Made by a program: the position numbers and the translations under genes
DNA from: Bdellovibrionales bacterium RIFOXYC1_FULL_37_79
Lineage (GTDB): Bacteria; Bdellovibrionota; Bacteriovoracia; Bacteriovoracales; Bacteriovoracaceae
DNA: 64,000 nucleotides
Assembly (NCBI GenBank): GCA_001770015.1
Contig: MEQB01000026.1
Span: 124,001 to 188,000 of the forward strand
Direction of reading: 5' to 3'
Shown here: positions 1 to 8,133 of the stretch, piece by piece
Layout: the number at the start of each line of letters is the position of its first letter
How positions within the stretch are numbered: the stretch's first letter is position 1
The notes under the pieces: model-generated
What the model was told of the DNA's origin: nothing
Seen by the model: the letters and a program-made list of their open reading frames with translations, nothing else
Database searches by the model: none

Positions 1-44
1 GTTTTTTTTATCCGCATCCATATAAAAATTATAACATAGAAACC

Positions 45-130
45 TGAAAAAACCCCCAAGGCGCACTTGGCCATCAGCTTCCCGGGATCAAAGAAGCATC
101 GAAGGACCTCCTGCAAATCTTTTTTTTAAA
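45..130 (-). other. GC-rich island with terminator-like hairpin
   Basis: A compact GC-rich stretch stands out in otherwise very AT-rich intergenic DNA upstream of the first gene. Read on the minus strand it ends in a CCAAG/CTTGG hairpin followed by GGG and six T, which looks like an intrinsic terminator. No minus-strand gene ends here, so it could be the 3' end of a small RNA. I see no SRP RNA, tmRNA or RNase P signature. The function is unknown. Confidence 0.3.
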
Positions 131-200
131 AAGAACTATTTCCGATATATTTTTTTATATTTTCCTGTTAATATCCGACTATTACAAACGGTTAAAAAAT

Positions 201-1355
201 ATGATTCAAAATAAAATCCCTCTTCCTCGTTGCAGACTTCGTGAACTGGGAGTATCAATTGGTCATTTTCCTACAGGTAAATTCAATGCTATCACGGATG
301 TTAAGGGAGTAAAGGTTGGTCAAACCACTTTAATCCAAGGTGATGGAAGAATTACCGGAAAAAAAGCCGGTCCTATTCGTACGGGCGTCACCTGTATAGT
401 ACCGGGAGAAAATATTTTTCAAGAATATATAACGGCTGGGTCCTTTATATTAAATGGGGCCGGAGAAGTTTCCGGGCTCACTCAAGTAACGGAATGGGGC
501 ACTTTGGAAACTCCCATCCTCTTAACTAATACTTTTTCCGTCGGAACCTGCTCCAGCGCCATGATCCATTACCTAACTGAAAAAAATCCCAGCCTGGGAC
601 TTGAACAAGATGTCATTATCCCGATAGTTGGAGAGTGTGATGATTCCTGGTTAAATAATATAGCTGGCAGCCATCTCAAGCAAGAGCATGTCATCAGTGC
701 GATGGAAAATGCCAAAACCGGCCCCGTCCAAGAAGGCAATGTCGGCGGCGGGACCGGGATGATCACCTGCGATTTTAAAGGTGGTATTGGGACATCCTCA
801 CGCAAAATTTCCATGGGAAGCTCTTTCTACACCATGGGCATTTTAGTAAGTAGCAATTTTGGTGAACGCAAAGATTTAAGAATTGATGGCTTTCCAATTG
901 GTGAGCTCCTGGCCTGCAAATACAAGGATGTCTCCTCCAGAAAAGATAATTATGGAAGTATTATTGCAGTTATCGCCACGGACTGTCCCATGTCCTCCCA
1001 TCAACTAAACCGTCTATGCAAGCGGGCCGCGCTTGGTATAGGAAGGGTCGGCTCCTACGCTGCCCACGGTAGTGGAGAAATTATTTTGGCCTTTTCTACC
1101 GCTAACAAAACCCACCGGGATAATCGTGACAGTCTGGATAGAATCAAATCCATCCCGGATAAAAAAATGAACCTCTTTTACGACTCGGTCATTGAGGCAA
1201 CCCAAGAGGCAATTTTAAATGCCTTGTGCATGGGGGAGGAGATGTATGGAATTAATAATCACTTTTGTCCGGCATTACCGCTTGACGATATCAAACAGAT
1301 AATGTCCAAATATTATACTTTTAAAAATAGTCTTTACAATGATATGGTTAATTAA
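201..1355 (+). CDS. P1 family peptidase, DmpA/L-aminopeptidase-D-esterase type
   Basis: 384-residue member of peptidase family S58 (DmpA, BapA). These are self-cleaving N-terminal-nucleophile hydrolases that remove N-terminal D-, L- or beta-amino acids from small peptides. The family hallmarks are visible: an N-terminal ITDVKGVKVGQTT segment, RTGVT at about 60-64, the glycine-rich VGGGTGM at 181-187 and the autocleavage region GGIGTSSR at 194-201, where family members are cut ahead of the nucleophilic serine. No signal peptide is evident, so it is probably cytoplasmic. The next gene starts 10 nt after the stop, with its ribosome site directly behind the stop, so the two are probably co-transcribed. 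Together with the ligase and acetyltransferase downstream it suggests metabolism of a D- or beta-amino-acid peptide; the substrate is not deducible. Confidence 0.9.
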   Translation: MIQNKIPLPRCRLRELGVSIGHFPTGKFNAITDVKGVKVGQTTLIQGDGRITGKKAGPIRTGVTCIVPGENIFQEYITAGSFILNGAGEVSGLTQVTEWGTLETPILLTNTFSVGTCSSAMIHYLTEKNPSLGLEQDVIIPIVGECDDSWLNNIAGSHLKQEHVISAMENAKTGPVQEGNVGGGTGMITCDFKGGIGTSSRKISMGSSFYTMGILVSSNFGERKDLRIDGFPIGELLACKYKDVSSRKDNYGSIIAVIATDCPMSSHQLNRLCKRAALGIGRVGSYAAHGSGEIILAFSTANKTHRDNRDSLDRIKSIPDKKMNLFYDSVIEATQEAILNALCMGEEMYGINNHFCPALPLDDIKQIMSKYYTFKNSLYNDMVN

Positions 1356-1365
1356 GGGAGAAAAA

Positions 1366-2508
1366 ATGCACAAACAAAAATCTGAAAAAGTGTTAATTAT
1401 CCACAACAATGATTTTCCATCACTGGAAACTGTTTGTTCCGAAGAGCCTCCTAGTCAGGAGGATAATTATCTCTCTGGTATTTCGGCCAGAGCAGGGGTC
1501 AAGATTGTCGCCCACCACATCCAAAATACTCTTAAAAATGCCGGTTTTGGAGATGTTCAGATTTACCCGGTAACCACTCTCGAAGAAGTTCACTCCATCA
1601 CTAAAACACCTCATTATGACGTCATTTTCAATCTTTGCGAATCGCTTGATAGTGATCCTCAAATGGAGATTGAAATTATAAAAATCCTGGAAAATGGATC
1701 CTGCAAATTTACCGGCAATAAGACCAAACCTTTGGCCAATTGCCTGGATAAATTCCGTTGTTCCACTTTACTAAGAAGCGTTGGCGTAACCGTACCTGAT
1801 TGTTTTTATATAAAAAATGAACAGGAATTAGATTCCCTCGCCAATCCTTTTCAAACCCATGACAAGTATATTGTTAAACCAAACGCTGAAGATGGCTCTA
1901 CCGGTATTGATTTTAGCTCGGTAGTCACATCTTTGACCCAACTTCATGCCAAGGTCGGTGAATTACTAAAATCAACCAAGGCCGGAGTTATTGTCCAAGA
2001 ATATATAGAGGGCAGGGAGATCAACTTGTCCGTCCTCGATATCAGTAAAAATCTTTTTGGTTTCACTGAAATCGATTTTTCCAACCTCAATACCGAAAAA
2101 CCAAGAATTTTAAATTATGCCTCCAAATGGTGTGCTGACACTGATGAATTTCACACCACCCCCAGCATTATAACCTCGCTTCAAAATAAATATAAAAAGA
2201 AAATTCTTGAATCCGCCAAACGGGCCTGTGAAGTGCTTGAAATTAATTCTTATGCCAGACTGGACTACCGTGTTTCCAATCAGGGCATTCCCTATATTAT
2301 TGATGTCAATCCAAACTGTGACCTGGACCCTACTTCGGGTTTTTCCAAGGCATTTGGTTTTAGGAATATTTCATACGATAAAATTATCACCAATATTGTT
2401 AAAAAGGCCCATACCCCGCAAAAGATACCTCTTAGCGAAAATGTATCGCCCTTTGTATTTCCCTCCATTGCCTCAACCAGTCTAAATTATGAATATACAA
2501 CCAATTAA
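1366..2508 (+). CDS. ATP-grasp ligase related to D-alanine-D-alanine ligase
   Basis: 380-residue ATP-grasp enzyme that joins a carboxylate to an amine through an acylphosphate. I chose the ATG at 1366 because GGGAG sits 5 nt before it; the upstream in-frame ATG at 1339 lies inside the previous gene. The N-terminal domain carries FNLCESLD (88-95), matching the FN..E region of Ddl-like proteins. The ATP-grasp core has VKPNAEDGSTGI (170-181) and QEYIEGREI (211-219), and the metal-binding DVNPNCDLDP lies near 313. It is longer and more divergent than housekeeping Ddl (about 300-360 aa), so it probably makes a dedicated dipeptide or tailored peptide rather than cell-wall D-Ala-D-Ala. The GNAT gene starts 20 nt before its stop. 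Confidence 0.85.
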   Translation: MHKQKSEKVLIIHNNDFPSLETVCSEEPPSQEDNYLSGISARAGVKIVAHHIQNTLKNAGFGDVQIYPVTTLEEVHSITKTPHYDVIFNLCESLDSDPQMEIEIIKILENGSCKFTGNKTKPLANCLDKFRCSTLLRSVGVTVPDCFYIKNEQELDSLANPFQTHDKYIVKPNAEDGSTGIDFSSVVTSLTQLHAKVGELLKSTKAGVIVQEYIEGREINLSVLDISKNLFGFTEIDFSNLNTEKPRILNYASKWCADTDEFHTTPSIITSLQNKYKKKILESAKRACEVLEINSYARLDYRVSNQGIPYIIDVNPNCDLDPTSGFSKAFGFRNISYDKIITNIVKKAHTPQKIPLSENVSPFVFPSIASTSLNYEYTTN

Positions 2509-2953
2509 AATTACTGATAAGGCAAAGCTTGTCAACTTGCTGGAAGACATCTCGCTTTTTACTCCCGATGAACGGGCAGTTGCCCTAGAGTTATTAGAAG
2601 ATACCAGTCCCTCCAGCGATTATCATTTTCTTGGGACCTTCGAGGATAACGGCGAACTTTCCAGCTTCATTTGTTTTGGCCCGACTCCCATGACCCACGG
2701 AACCTTTGATATGTATTGGGTGGGAACCGCCGACCATCATCAAAGAAAAGGACTGGCCAGAAAGCTTTTTAATGAAATGAATATGGTTTTAAAAAAGCAA
2801 AATGCCCGCATGGTCCGCATCGAAACCTCCGGCAAGGATAATTACGTCTCCACCAGATCTTTTTATGAAAATATCCGTTTGGTCGAAGAGGCCAGGCTAA
2901 AAGATTTCTATAGTGTTGGAGACGATCTGATTATCTACATGTTTAGATTTTAA
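2489..2953 (+). CDS. GNAT N-acetyltransferase
   Basis: 154-residue GNAT fold protein predicted to transfer acetyl from acetyl-CoA to an amine. The acetyl-CoA loop is HQRKGLARKL (about 84-93), preceded by the beta4 strand MYWVGT. The C-terminal half has RSFYENIRLVEEARLKDFY, the usual alpha4-beta6-beta7 pattern. It overlaps the end of the ATP-grasp gene by 20 nt, which implies translational coupling. Its natural substrate is therefore likely the product of the ligase or a precursor. Third gene of the peptidase-ligase-acetyltransferase operon. Confidence 0.85.
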   Translation: MNIQPIKITDKAKLVNLLEDISLFTPDERAVALELLEDTSPSSDYHFLGTFEDNGELSSFICFGPTPMTHGTFDMYWVGTADHHQRKGLARKLFNEMNMVLKKQNARMVRIETSGKDNYVSTRSFYENIRLVEEARLKDFYSVGDDLIIYMFRF

Positions 2954-2958
2954 ATCCG

Positions 2959-3336
2959 CTAACGATCCTTTAAGGAGAATGCATTTTCATATTGCTTAAT
3001 TACATTTTCATTGATTGCCTGTTTTCTAAAATATTTTTTCCAATTACTAACCACAAAACTATTCACCTCATTGATCGTTTTTTCAGCTTCTTTTTTACCT
3101 AATTCAAAGTACTGGGCCGATGATAACAAATTTCTTTTGGAAGCTTCCCTGTGATGAATGCCTATCGACATGGCCGACATAAAATTTCCCGTAGATGAAG
3201 CTTTAGGGAAAACATCATATAGCGGAGCAAGTCTCCATTTGCCATCTTTATGTAACAGGCCATGGTTTTTTGGATGGTCGTCATCCAACAAAATGCCAAA
3301 AATGGTAAGGGTTGTGTAAATGGAAAAAGTTGTCAT
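2959..3336 (-). pseudogene. HipA-like kinase, C-terminal remnant
   Basis: 125-codon open frame encoding only the C-terminal end of a HipA-type serine/threonine kinase toxin. The diagnostic DDDHPKNHGLL (catalytic loop) followed by GKWRLAPLYDVFPKA (metal-binding region) is clear. HipA proteins are about 400-440 residues, so the whole N-terminal lobe and P-loop are missing, and no HipB-like antitoxin lies upstream. Residues ahead of DDDHPKNHG look scrambled. It ends 6 bp from the convergent GNAT gene. Almost certainly a decayed toxin fragment. Confidence 0.7.
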
Positions 3337-3435
3337 CGTGAAGTATTTTTACACTATGCAACATATTTATTTGTAAATTTTGGTTTCTATGATAAATATT
3401 TAACTATTGACTCTTAACCTTATCAGGTAATTAAT

Positions 3436-4263
3436 ATGCTAAATGCGCTGAATATATATAATTACAACAACTTATCTTCATATTTGCAAGATTTTATTAA
3501 ACAAAATGCGACTAAAAATGGATATAGTTTTCGTTCGTTGTCGCTCAGATTAAAAACTATAAGCCATTCCCAACTGTATCAAATTATAATGGGTAAAAAA
3601 AAATTCCCCATCGAGCTTATTCGAGATTTTTGTCGAGTTATTTTAAAACTTAACTCACATGAAACCAGATACTTTAAAACCTTGGTCGAAATGAATCACC
3701 AGACTACAAACCACCTCATGGCTTCAGATAACGAATCACTTAAGGATTTAATTAAATATCGCCCCCTGCCTATTAAGGCCATTGAATTTGATACAATTTG
3801 TGCCAATCCATTGACCATGATAATTTTTGAATTAATAGGCAGATCAGACATTGAATGTATTGACGATATCCTACATACACTTGCGCAAGATTACCCGGAA
3901 GAAAAGATCCATAAAAGCATCAGCTATCTGTTAGTTGCAGGACATATAACGGTGCAAGAGGATGGCATGATCAATAAAGTCATAGAACACTTAATGTCCA
4001 CCAACGATGTTTCCTGTGAAAATATCCGGCACTACCACCAGGAAGTTTCCCGCCTAGCGATAAATGCCGTGACCAATGTTTCTCTGGATAAGCGGGAATT
4101 TCAAAGCTACGTAATAAATATTAACAAAAAAAATATTGAACGGGCAAAAGAGATCATTCGTAATTTCATGAGCGATTTTGCAAGGGAGTTGGAGTCAATA
4201 AATACGGATCCCGATGCCACCTATAATTTGAATGTTCAATTTTTTCCAATCACCAAGGATTAA
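3436..4263 (+). CDS. TIGR02147 family protein, HTH-type regulator
   Basis: 275-residue member of the TIGR02147 (DUF4423) group, lineage-specific proteins expanded in Bdellovibrionota and Fibrobacteres. The N-terminus (about 1-70) has the typical LQDFIKQNATKNGYSFRSLSLRLKTISHSQLYQIIMGKKKFP pattern, an XRE-like helix-turn-helix read here in short form. The C-terminal half is the conserved helical region ending in LNVQFFPITK. Members often sit directly in front of small exported proteins, as here: the next gene begins 1 nt after its stop. I infer a transcriptional regulator of its own operon; its ligand is unknown. Confidence 0.8.
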   Translation: MLNALNIYNYNNLSSYLQDFIKQNATKNGYSFRSLSLRLKTISHSQLYQIIMGKKKFPIELIRDFCRVILKLNSHETRYFKTLVEMNHQTTNHLMASDNESLKDLIKYRPLPIKAIEFDTICANPLTMIIFELIGRSDIECIDDILHTLAQDYPEEKIHKSISYLLVAGHITVQEDGMINKVIEHLMSTNDVSCENIRHYHQEVSRLAINAVTNVSLDKREFQSYVININKKNIERAKEIIRNFMSDFARELESINTDPDATYNLNVQFFPITKD

Positions 4264-4264
4264 T

Positions 4265-4663
4265 ATGAAAAATTGTTTTATTATATTACTAGTCATGATT
4301 TTAACCCCGATAACCATGGCCAGCAGCCTAGGCATTGACCCCAATATCGAAGAGAGTCTTGGTACGCTAAGCCTGGTTGGTGGCGCAGGTAATGGCGGAG
4401 GAAGCATCGCCTTGCAAATTGCCCGCGACGTAAACCGGCTTGCTCTACGTAGAGGATACAATCATATCAGTACCGATCTTAAAGTATTAGTTGGGAAATA
4501 TAATTTTTGCAGCGATTTAAAACCTAATTGCAACATTACTGCACGGTTTTATTCCGGATATCAAATTCTTTTAGTAGATCATAATAATTGGGTTAAGCTG
4601 GATGATAATCAACGGGCAAACTATTTTTATGATTTACTCCGTGAGCAAAGTTATGAAATATAG
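4265..4663 (+). CDS. Small secreted protein, TIGR02147-linked
   Basis: 132-residue protein. The start at 4265 is chosen because it gives an immediate signal peptide (MKNCFIILLVMILTPITMASS) right after the upstream stop. The mature part has a glycine-rich patch GGAGNGGGS, then ALQIARDVNRLALRRGYNHIS and two cysteines (KYNFCSDLKPNCN) likely to form a disulfide. I do not recognise a named family. Its 3' end overlaps the next secreted-protein gene by 11 nt, so the regulator and two exported proteins form one operon. Confidence 0.7.
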   Translation: MKNCFIILLVMILTPITMASSLGIDPNIEESLGTLSLVGGAGNGGGSIALQIARDVNRLALRRGYNHISTDLKVLVGKYNFCSDLKPNCNITARFYSGYQILLVDHNNWVKLDDNQRANYFYDLLREQSYEI

Positions 4664-5264
4664 TGTACTTTTTTTAATGTCTGTTTTTTTGCCCTTGTCG
4701 GTAGTGGCATCCTTTAATTGCAATTCGCTTAATTATTCAAATGAAAAAAGTATGCTCAAAAGCTTACAAGATACCACCGACATTCAAGTTATGAGATGCC
4801 TAAGCGAAGAAGCCTTCCAGGAAGTCCAACAGGTACGCAAATATTTCAATGAAATCTACAACCTAATTTTAAATATGCCCGGATTACCCAAAGAACTTTT
4901 AACCCAGTGGCGAATGCTTAAATATGAACAGGTCCGGTTTTATACTGTTGATTTTGATCTTTGTTTGCAAAATTCCCAATCTGAATGCGATCCCAGTACT
5001 GTCCTGACTGCTAAAAATCACCGTATCGGCGACAGAGGATTCATATTTATTAATGAAAAATTATGGAATGATTTACCTCCAGTGGATAAATATTCACTGG
5101 TCTGGCATGAAGCTTTAGGGGTGCTGGATTTTGAAAAAAATGCTTATCGCTATTCCTCCATGGTTGATTTTTCGGTGAAATATATAACCAGTTTGAAGAT
5201 AGAATCATTAACTTCTGATCGTTATATAACCGCCACGATTCACGATCCGTCGTTTCTTAAATGA
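4653..5264 (+). CDS. Secreted protein, TIGR02147-linked, WHEALG motif
   Basis: 204-residue exported protein. The start at 4653 gives a signal peptide (MKYSVLFLMSVFLPLSVVA) and overlaps the previous gene by 11 nt. The mature protein contains cysteines and a C-terminal SLVWHEALGVLDFEKNAYRYS stretch; HE followed by LG.LD.E...Y..S recalls exported metal-binding proteins in this lineage, but a protease function is not shown because no full zinc-site set is visible. Last gene of the TIGR02147 operon, followed by a hairpin terminator. Confidence 0.7.
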   Translation: MKYSVLFLMSVFLPLSVVASFNCNSLNYSNEKSMLKSLQDTTDIQVMRCLSEEAFQEVQQVRKYFNEIYNLILNMPGLPKELLTQWRMLKYEQVRFYTVDFDLCLQNSQSECDPSTVLTAKNHRIGDRGFIFINEKLWNDLPPVDKYSLVWHEALGVLDFEKNAYRYSSMVDFSVKYITSLKIESLTSDRYITATIHDPSFLK

Positions 5265-5299
5265 TCTTCTTAATGATGATTGTGTTTTAAATTTTATTT

Positions 5300-5335
5300 G
5301 CCAGTGATGGTGAGCACTGGCGACTCTTTTGTTTG
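5300..5335 (+). terminator. Intrinsic terminator of TIGR02147 operon
   Basis: Perfect 7-bp stem GCCAGTG/CACTGGC with an 8-nt loop, followed by GACTCTTTTGTTTG. It lies 36 nt after the stop of the last gene in the operon. Confidence 0.7.
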
Positions 5336-5383
5336 AAAAAATTTCTGCTATGATTTCCCGGTTTTTATTTTTGGCATCATTAA

Positions 5384-5824
5384 TTACATGCTGGAGTCAT
5401 TACAAAATAAGGTATAAAATCCCTTATTAGGGTCTAGCATAGGAGAATAGCCAAGAGATACACTAAGCATAAAACCTTTTTGTTCTGGAAGTATTTGCAT
5501 AGATGCGCTACCGACTTGAAAATTTCCCCATTCTGGATTTACTTCTTCTATGTTAGGATAAACCGCTATTGCCACATTCAGTCTTGTTATTTTGTAAATA
5601 AAAAATTCATCTTTAGGGTTGATGGACGGTTGCAGTTCATCGATTTTTACAAATACCCGGTGATTTTCATGTAGGCCCATTATCTTTTCTACTCTTTCAC
5701 CGTTTGTGCTCAAGGTGAAGGCTTGTGATTTTCCAAACATATCACCAATTTTACAACGAAAATCTGCTGGGGTTGCAAAACAAACGGACGAAAATAAAAA
5801 AGACAATAAAATAAAATTTTTCAT
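5384..5824 (-). CDS. Small secreted protein, unknown function
   Basis: 146-residue protein with a clear signal peptide (MKNFILLSFLFSSVCFA) and two cysteines, one near the N-terminus (DFRCKIG) and one near the C-terminus (LFCNDSS), likely disulfide-bonded. A good ribosome site (AAGGAGG on the coding strand) lies just upstream of the start. Size, signal peptide and Cys placement resemble the protein at 10359-10811 in this window, suggesting a loose family of periplasmic beta-rich proteins. No named domain recognised. Confidence 0.65.
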   Translation of the reverse strand: MKNFILLSFLFSSVCFATPADFRCKIGDMFGKSQAFTLSTNGERVEKIMGLHENHRVFVKIDELQPSINPKDEFFIYKITRLNVAIAVYPNIEEVNPEWGNFQVGSASMQILPEQKGFMLSVSLGYSPMLDPNKGFYTLFCNDSSM

Positions 5825-5897
5825 AGTATCCTCCTTAGAAATTTGCTGTTTTTTGATTCAACAGCTGTTAAAAATTATTATCGTGAAGAATAAATAG

Positions 5898-6101
5898 CAC
5901 GATCATAAAAATTTACAATTTCATAACCTCAATCGTGAAAATTATCTGTTTGGAATCAAAAACACCAAATACTGCGCGAGGTGGAATGATGCTCTGGAAA
6001 CAACAAAAAAAAATCCTTATATAGACGCAAAAGGTAATGTCGTTTACAAACAAATGAAAAAACTACACAGGGGCGTTGCAGCGAATTCGTTTTTAAAGTA
6101 G
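5898..6101 (+). pseudogene. 3' remnant of an unidentified gene
   Basis: A 67-codon frame opens right after an in-frame TAG and has no start codon until a Met 15 codons before its end. It reads FHNLNRENYLFGIKN, CARWNDALE and YKQMKKLHRGVAANSFLK. Composition looks coding, so this is probably the tail of a lost gene. I do not recognise the family. Confidence 0.35.
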
Positions 6102-6152
6102 TATGCAGAAACTTTAACAGCAATCGGTGCTCTAAAACATCAAGGAGTTTTT

Positions 6153-6482
6153 ATGAAAAAAATGGCACTTTTAATGATGGTCTCAATGCTCTCAATCCAA
6201 TCTTTTGCCGGCTGTCTCTCTAGCGTAGAAAAAATGATCAACGACACCAACAGCACTCAGGATCGCAAAATCGCACTCGTGAAAAAAAGTGGAACAATAC
6301 TTCAACCAGGCGAAGAATATTTTTTTAAAAATTCAGATTTTGTAAACGACACGAATAAAACAGTTGAACTTTTCTATATCGAGGAATCAAACGGCTACTT
6401 TCAAGTAGTCAACGCACTTCTCCTAGAAGCTACGACATGCAAGCTTTTAAAAAACGTTTCAGTCGGAGATGAAATGGAGTAA
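6153..6482 (+). CDS. Small secreted protein, unknown function
   Basis: 109-residue protein with a signal peptide (MKKMALLMMVSMLSIQSFAG) and an AAGGAG ribosome site 6-7 nt upstream. The mature part has two cysteines (GCLSS and TTCKLL) and the pattern ILQPGEEYFFKNSDFVND, beta-rich in appearance. No named family recognised. It stands alone between the remnant at 5.9-6.1 kb and the tRNA. Confidence 0.65.
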   Translation: MKKMALLMMVSMLSIQSFAGCLSSVEKMINDTNSTQDRKIALVKKSGTILQPGEEYFFKNSDFVNDTNKTVELFYIEESNGYFQVVNALLLEATTCKLLKNVSVGDEME

Positions 6483-6529
6483 AGGTGGAAGCGGATCGCA
6501 ACGTCTCAGTAACAGAAAATTAAAAGTAC

Positions 6530-6605
6530 TGGAGCGGCAGACGGGGTTCGAACCCGCGACCCCAACCTTGGGAAGGTCGTACTCTACCAACTGAGCTACT
6601 ACCGC
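6530..6605 (-). tRNA. tRNA-Gly (anticodon CCC)
   Basis: Full cloverleaf on the minus strand: acceptor GCGGTAG pairs with CTGCCGC (one G-U), the D-arm is GCTCAGTTGGTAGAGT, the anticodon stem is CGACC/GGTTG around the loop TTCCCAA, the T-arm is GCGGG-TTCGAAC-CCCGT, the discriminator is T and CCA is encoded. Loop positions 34-36 read CCC, decoding GGG glycine codons. Confidence 0.95.
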
Positions 6606-6668
6606 TTGAGCTTTGCCTTTAATTTATCAAATTATTCCTTGGAGTTCAAAAGATTTTTTGTCTTTAAG

Positions 6669-7220
6669 TTAACTTAATAGGGCGATAATACAAAAAAGAA
6701 TAAACCCGGCTCCCAGGATTAACTGCGCCGAAGTTTTATACCGTGGCATGCGACTAACTTGCAGCAGGCCAGTGGTGGCAAGAGTTAAAAGAGCTAGTGA
6801 AAAAAGAACCGCCAACCCTTTAAAGGCCCATCCTCCTTTGGCTTTGTGCAATTGCACAAAAAAACGATGCGGAGTGGTTTTTTTAAGCGTAAGCACTGCC
6901 AAGTTTGGGTCAAGAGTAGGTGCCAAAACCACTTCGAAGCGGGCCCCCGTCCATTCCAACTCCCAAGACGTCCCGGCTTTTTTAATACTTAAGTTGCCAG
7001 ACGGAACAGGAAATTTTTTTTCGAGAAGAAGCGTTTTAACGAACCCCTCCAAGTAATTTAAGTCAGGGCCAAGCGGACTGGTTAAAGGGATTTCAAATTT
7101 TTGAGTTTGATAGTCGCCTTTAACCCCAACCGTGTAGAGTCCTCCTGTAATTAAAAACATAAGTATGACAGGTATAAAAAATGCTCCAACATAGATATGA
7201 ACTTTAAAGAGATTAAACAT
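6669..7220 (-). CDS. PepSY-associated TM helix protein
   Basis: 183-residue inner-membrane protein. I prefer the ATG at 7220 (GGAAG 8 nt upstream) over the GTG 9 nt earlier. It has one N-terminal membrane helix (VHIYVGAFFIPVILMFLITGGLYTV), a periplasmic PepSY-like domain (about 25-120), the conserved FFVQLHKAKGGW turn, and two C-terminal helices (GLAVLFSLALLTLATTGLL and LILGAGFILFCIIALL). This is the small PepSY-associated TM helix layout, often linked to iron or reductase functions. A 12-bp palindrome AAAGCATGCTTT at 7264-7275 lies in its promoter region. Confidence 0.75.
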   Translation of the reverse strand: MFNLFKVHIYVGAFFIPVILMFLITGGLYTVGVKGDYQTQKFEIPLTSPLGPDLNYLEGFVKTLLLEKKFPVPSGNLSIKKAGTSWELEWTGARFEVVLAPTLDPNLAVLTLKKTTPHRFFVQLHKAKGGWAFKGLAVLFSLALLTLATTGLLQVSRMPRYKTSAQLILGAGFILFCIIALLS

Positions 7221-7311
7221 GATAAACACTTCCGTTTTTAAGTTTCATTACTTATATATCAACAAAGCATGCTTTGATCAAACTTCTCCTTCGCAAAATT
7301 TTTACGCTAGA

Positions 7312-7370
7312 TGAACATTATTTAATATTGGGTTTGGTCTTTCCTCATAAAGCCTGTGTTAATAGACCGA
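7312..7370 (+). promoter_or_regulatory. Shared upstream element, copy 1
   Basis: TGAACATTATTTAAT at 7312-7326 recurs exactly at 9371-9385, and both copies are followed about 20 nt later by a similar CTTCATA-GGCTTGTG-like segment. Each lies 110-140 bp upstream of a gene start, here the first DUF4360 gene. It could be a common promoter or regulator site; this is not a recognised consensus. Confidence 0.35.
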
Positions 7371-7448
7371 CATGCTTGATTTCCAAAAATTATTTGGGAA
7401 TACGTTTTAAGAGCAGATTTTATTAACACTAAACAGGGAGCGTGCTCT

Positions 7449-8051
7449 ATGAAGTTAAAATCAATTCTTTCAATTATCGTCTTAAGCCTATTTGTTACCT
7501 TGGCCTACGCCGATGACATTCGGCTCGGAATGGCCGGTTACGGTGGTACCGGCTGCCCAGCTGGTTCTGCATCTGTAACTCTAAGTCCCGATTATAAAAG
7601 CTTAAGTCTGATTTTTGATTCTTACGTTGCAGAAGCCGGAGAATCATCTGGCCGGTCAATTGATCGAAAAACATGTAGTATCGCTATCCCTATTCACATA
7701 CCACAGGGAATGAGCGTTTCAGTTATTGCCGTTGACTATCGTGGCTACATTGCCCTACCTAATTCTCGTGCCACCGCTGCCTTTAATTCTGAATACTTTT
7801 TTGCGGGAAGTATGGGCCCGAGATTTTCTAGAACTTGGCGTGGAGCAGCTGACACCGACTATCAATTCCGTAACGGAATCACCCTTACCGCCTTGGTATG
7901 GTCACCATGTGGACAGTCAGTTAACATGAGAGTTAACACCAGCATGCTGGTTAGAAACCCAGTCTCTAATAATGACGCCATGGCCACCGTGGATAGCGCT
8001 GACTTTCGTGCCGGAATCCGCTACCAACTTCAGTGGAGACAATGTAACTAG
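7449..8051 (+). CDS. DUF4360 family secreted protein, copy 1
   Basis: 200-residue exported protein with a signal peptide (MKLKSILSIIVLSLFVTLAYA) and GGGAG ahead of the ATG. The mature part matches DUF4360: GYGGTGCPAGSASVTLSPDYKSL, IFDSYVAEAG, RKTCSIAIPIHIPQG, DYRGYIALP, EYFFAGSMGP and a C-terminal cysteine. The four cysteines suggest two disulfides. Function of the family is unknown; it is found in bacteria and fungi. A second, diverged copy follows directly, separated by a strong hairpin. Confidence 0.85.
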   Translation: MKLKSILSIIVLSLFVTLAYADDIRLGMAGYGGTGCPAGSASVTLSPDYKSLSLIFDSYVAEAGESSGRSIDRKTCSIAIPIHIPQGMSVSVIAVDYRGYIALPNSRATAAFNSEYFFAGSMGPRFSRTWRGAADTDYQFRNGITLTALVWSPCGQSVNMRVNTSMLVRNPVSNNDAMATVDSADFRAGIRYQLQWRQCN

Positions 8052-8083
8052 TTAATCTGTCCAAATCAACCTGTTCAATTAAG

Positions 8084-8117
8084 AAATGAAGGAACCATCA
8101 TGGTGGTTCCTTCATTT
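8084..8117 (+). terminator. 14-bp perfect hairpin between DUF4360 genes
   Basis: AAATGAAGGAACCA pairs perfectly with TGGTTCCTTCATTT across a 6-nt loop. Only a short T run follows, so it may be a partial terminator or an mRNA processing/stability hairpin that separates expression of the two paralogs. Confidence 0.7.
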
Positions 8118-8133
8118 TCAAAAAAAGGATTTT

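Noticed and set aside
45-130. SRP RNA or other housekeeping RNA
   Set aside because: The conserved GGAAG..AGCAG loop of SRP RNA and any tmRNA or RNase P core are absent.
2207-2485. 92-codon plus frame inside the ATP-grasp gene
   Set aside because: Shadow of the conserved ligase frame; no start signal.
4653-5264. Zinc metalloprotease call from WHEALG
   Set aside because: Only one HE pair is seen, with no full HExxH or third ligand pattern, so enzymatic function is not claimed.
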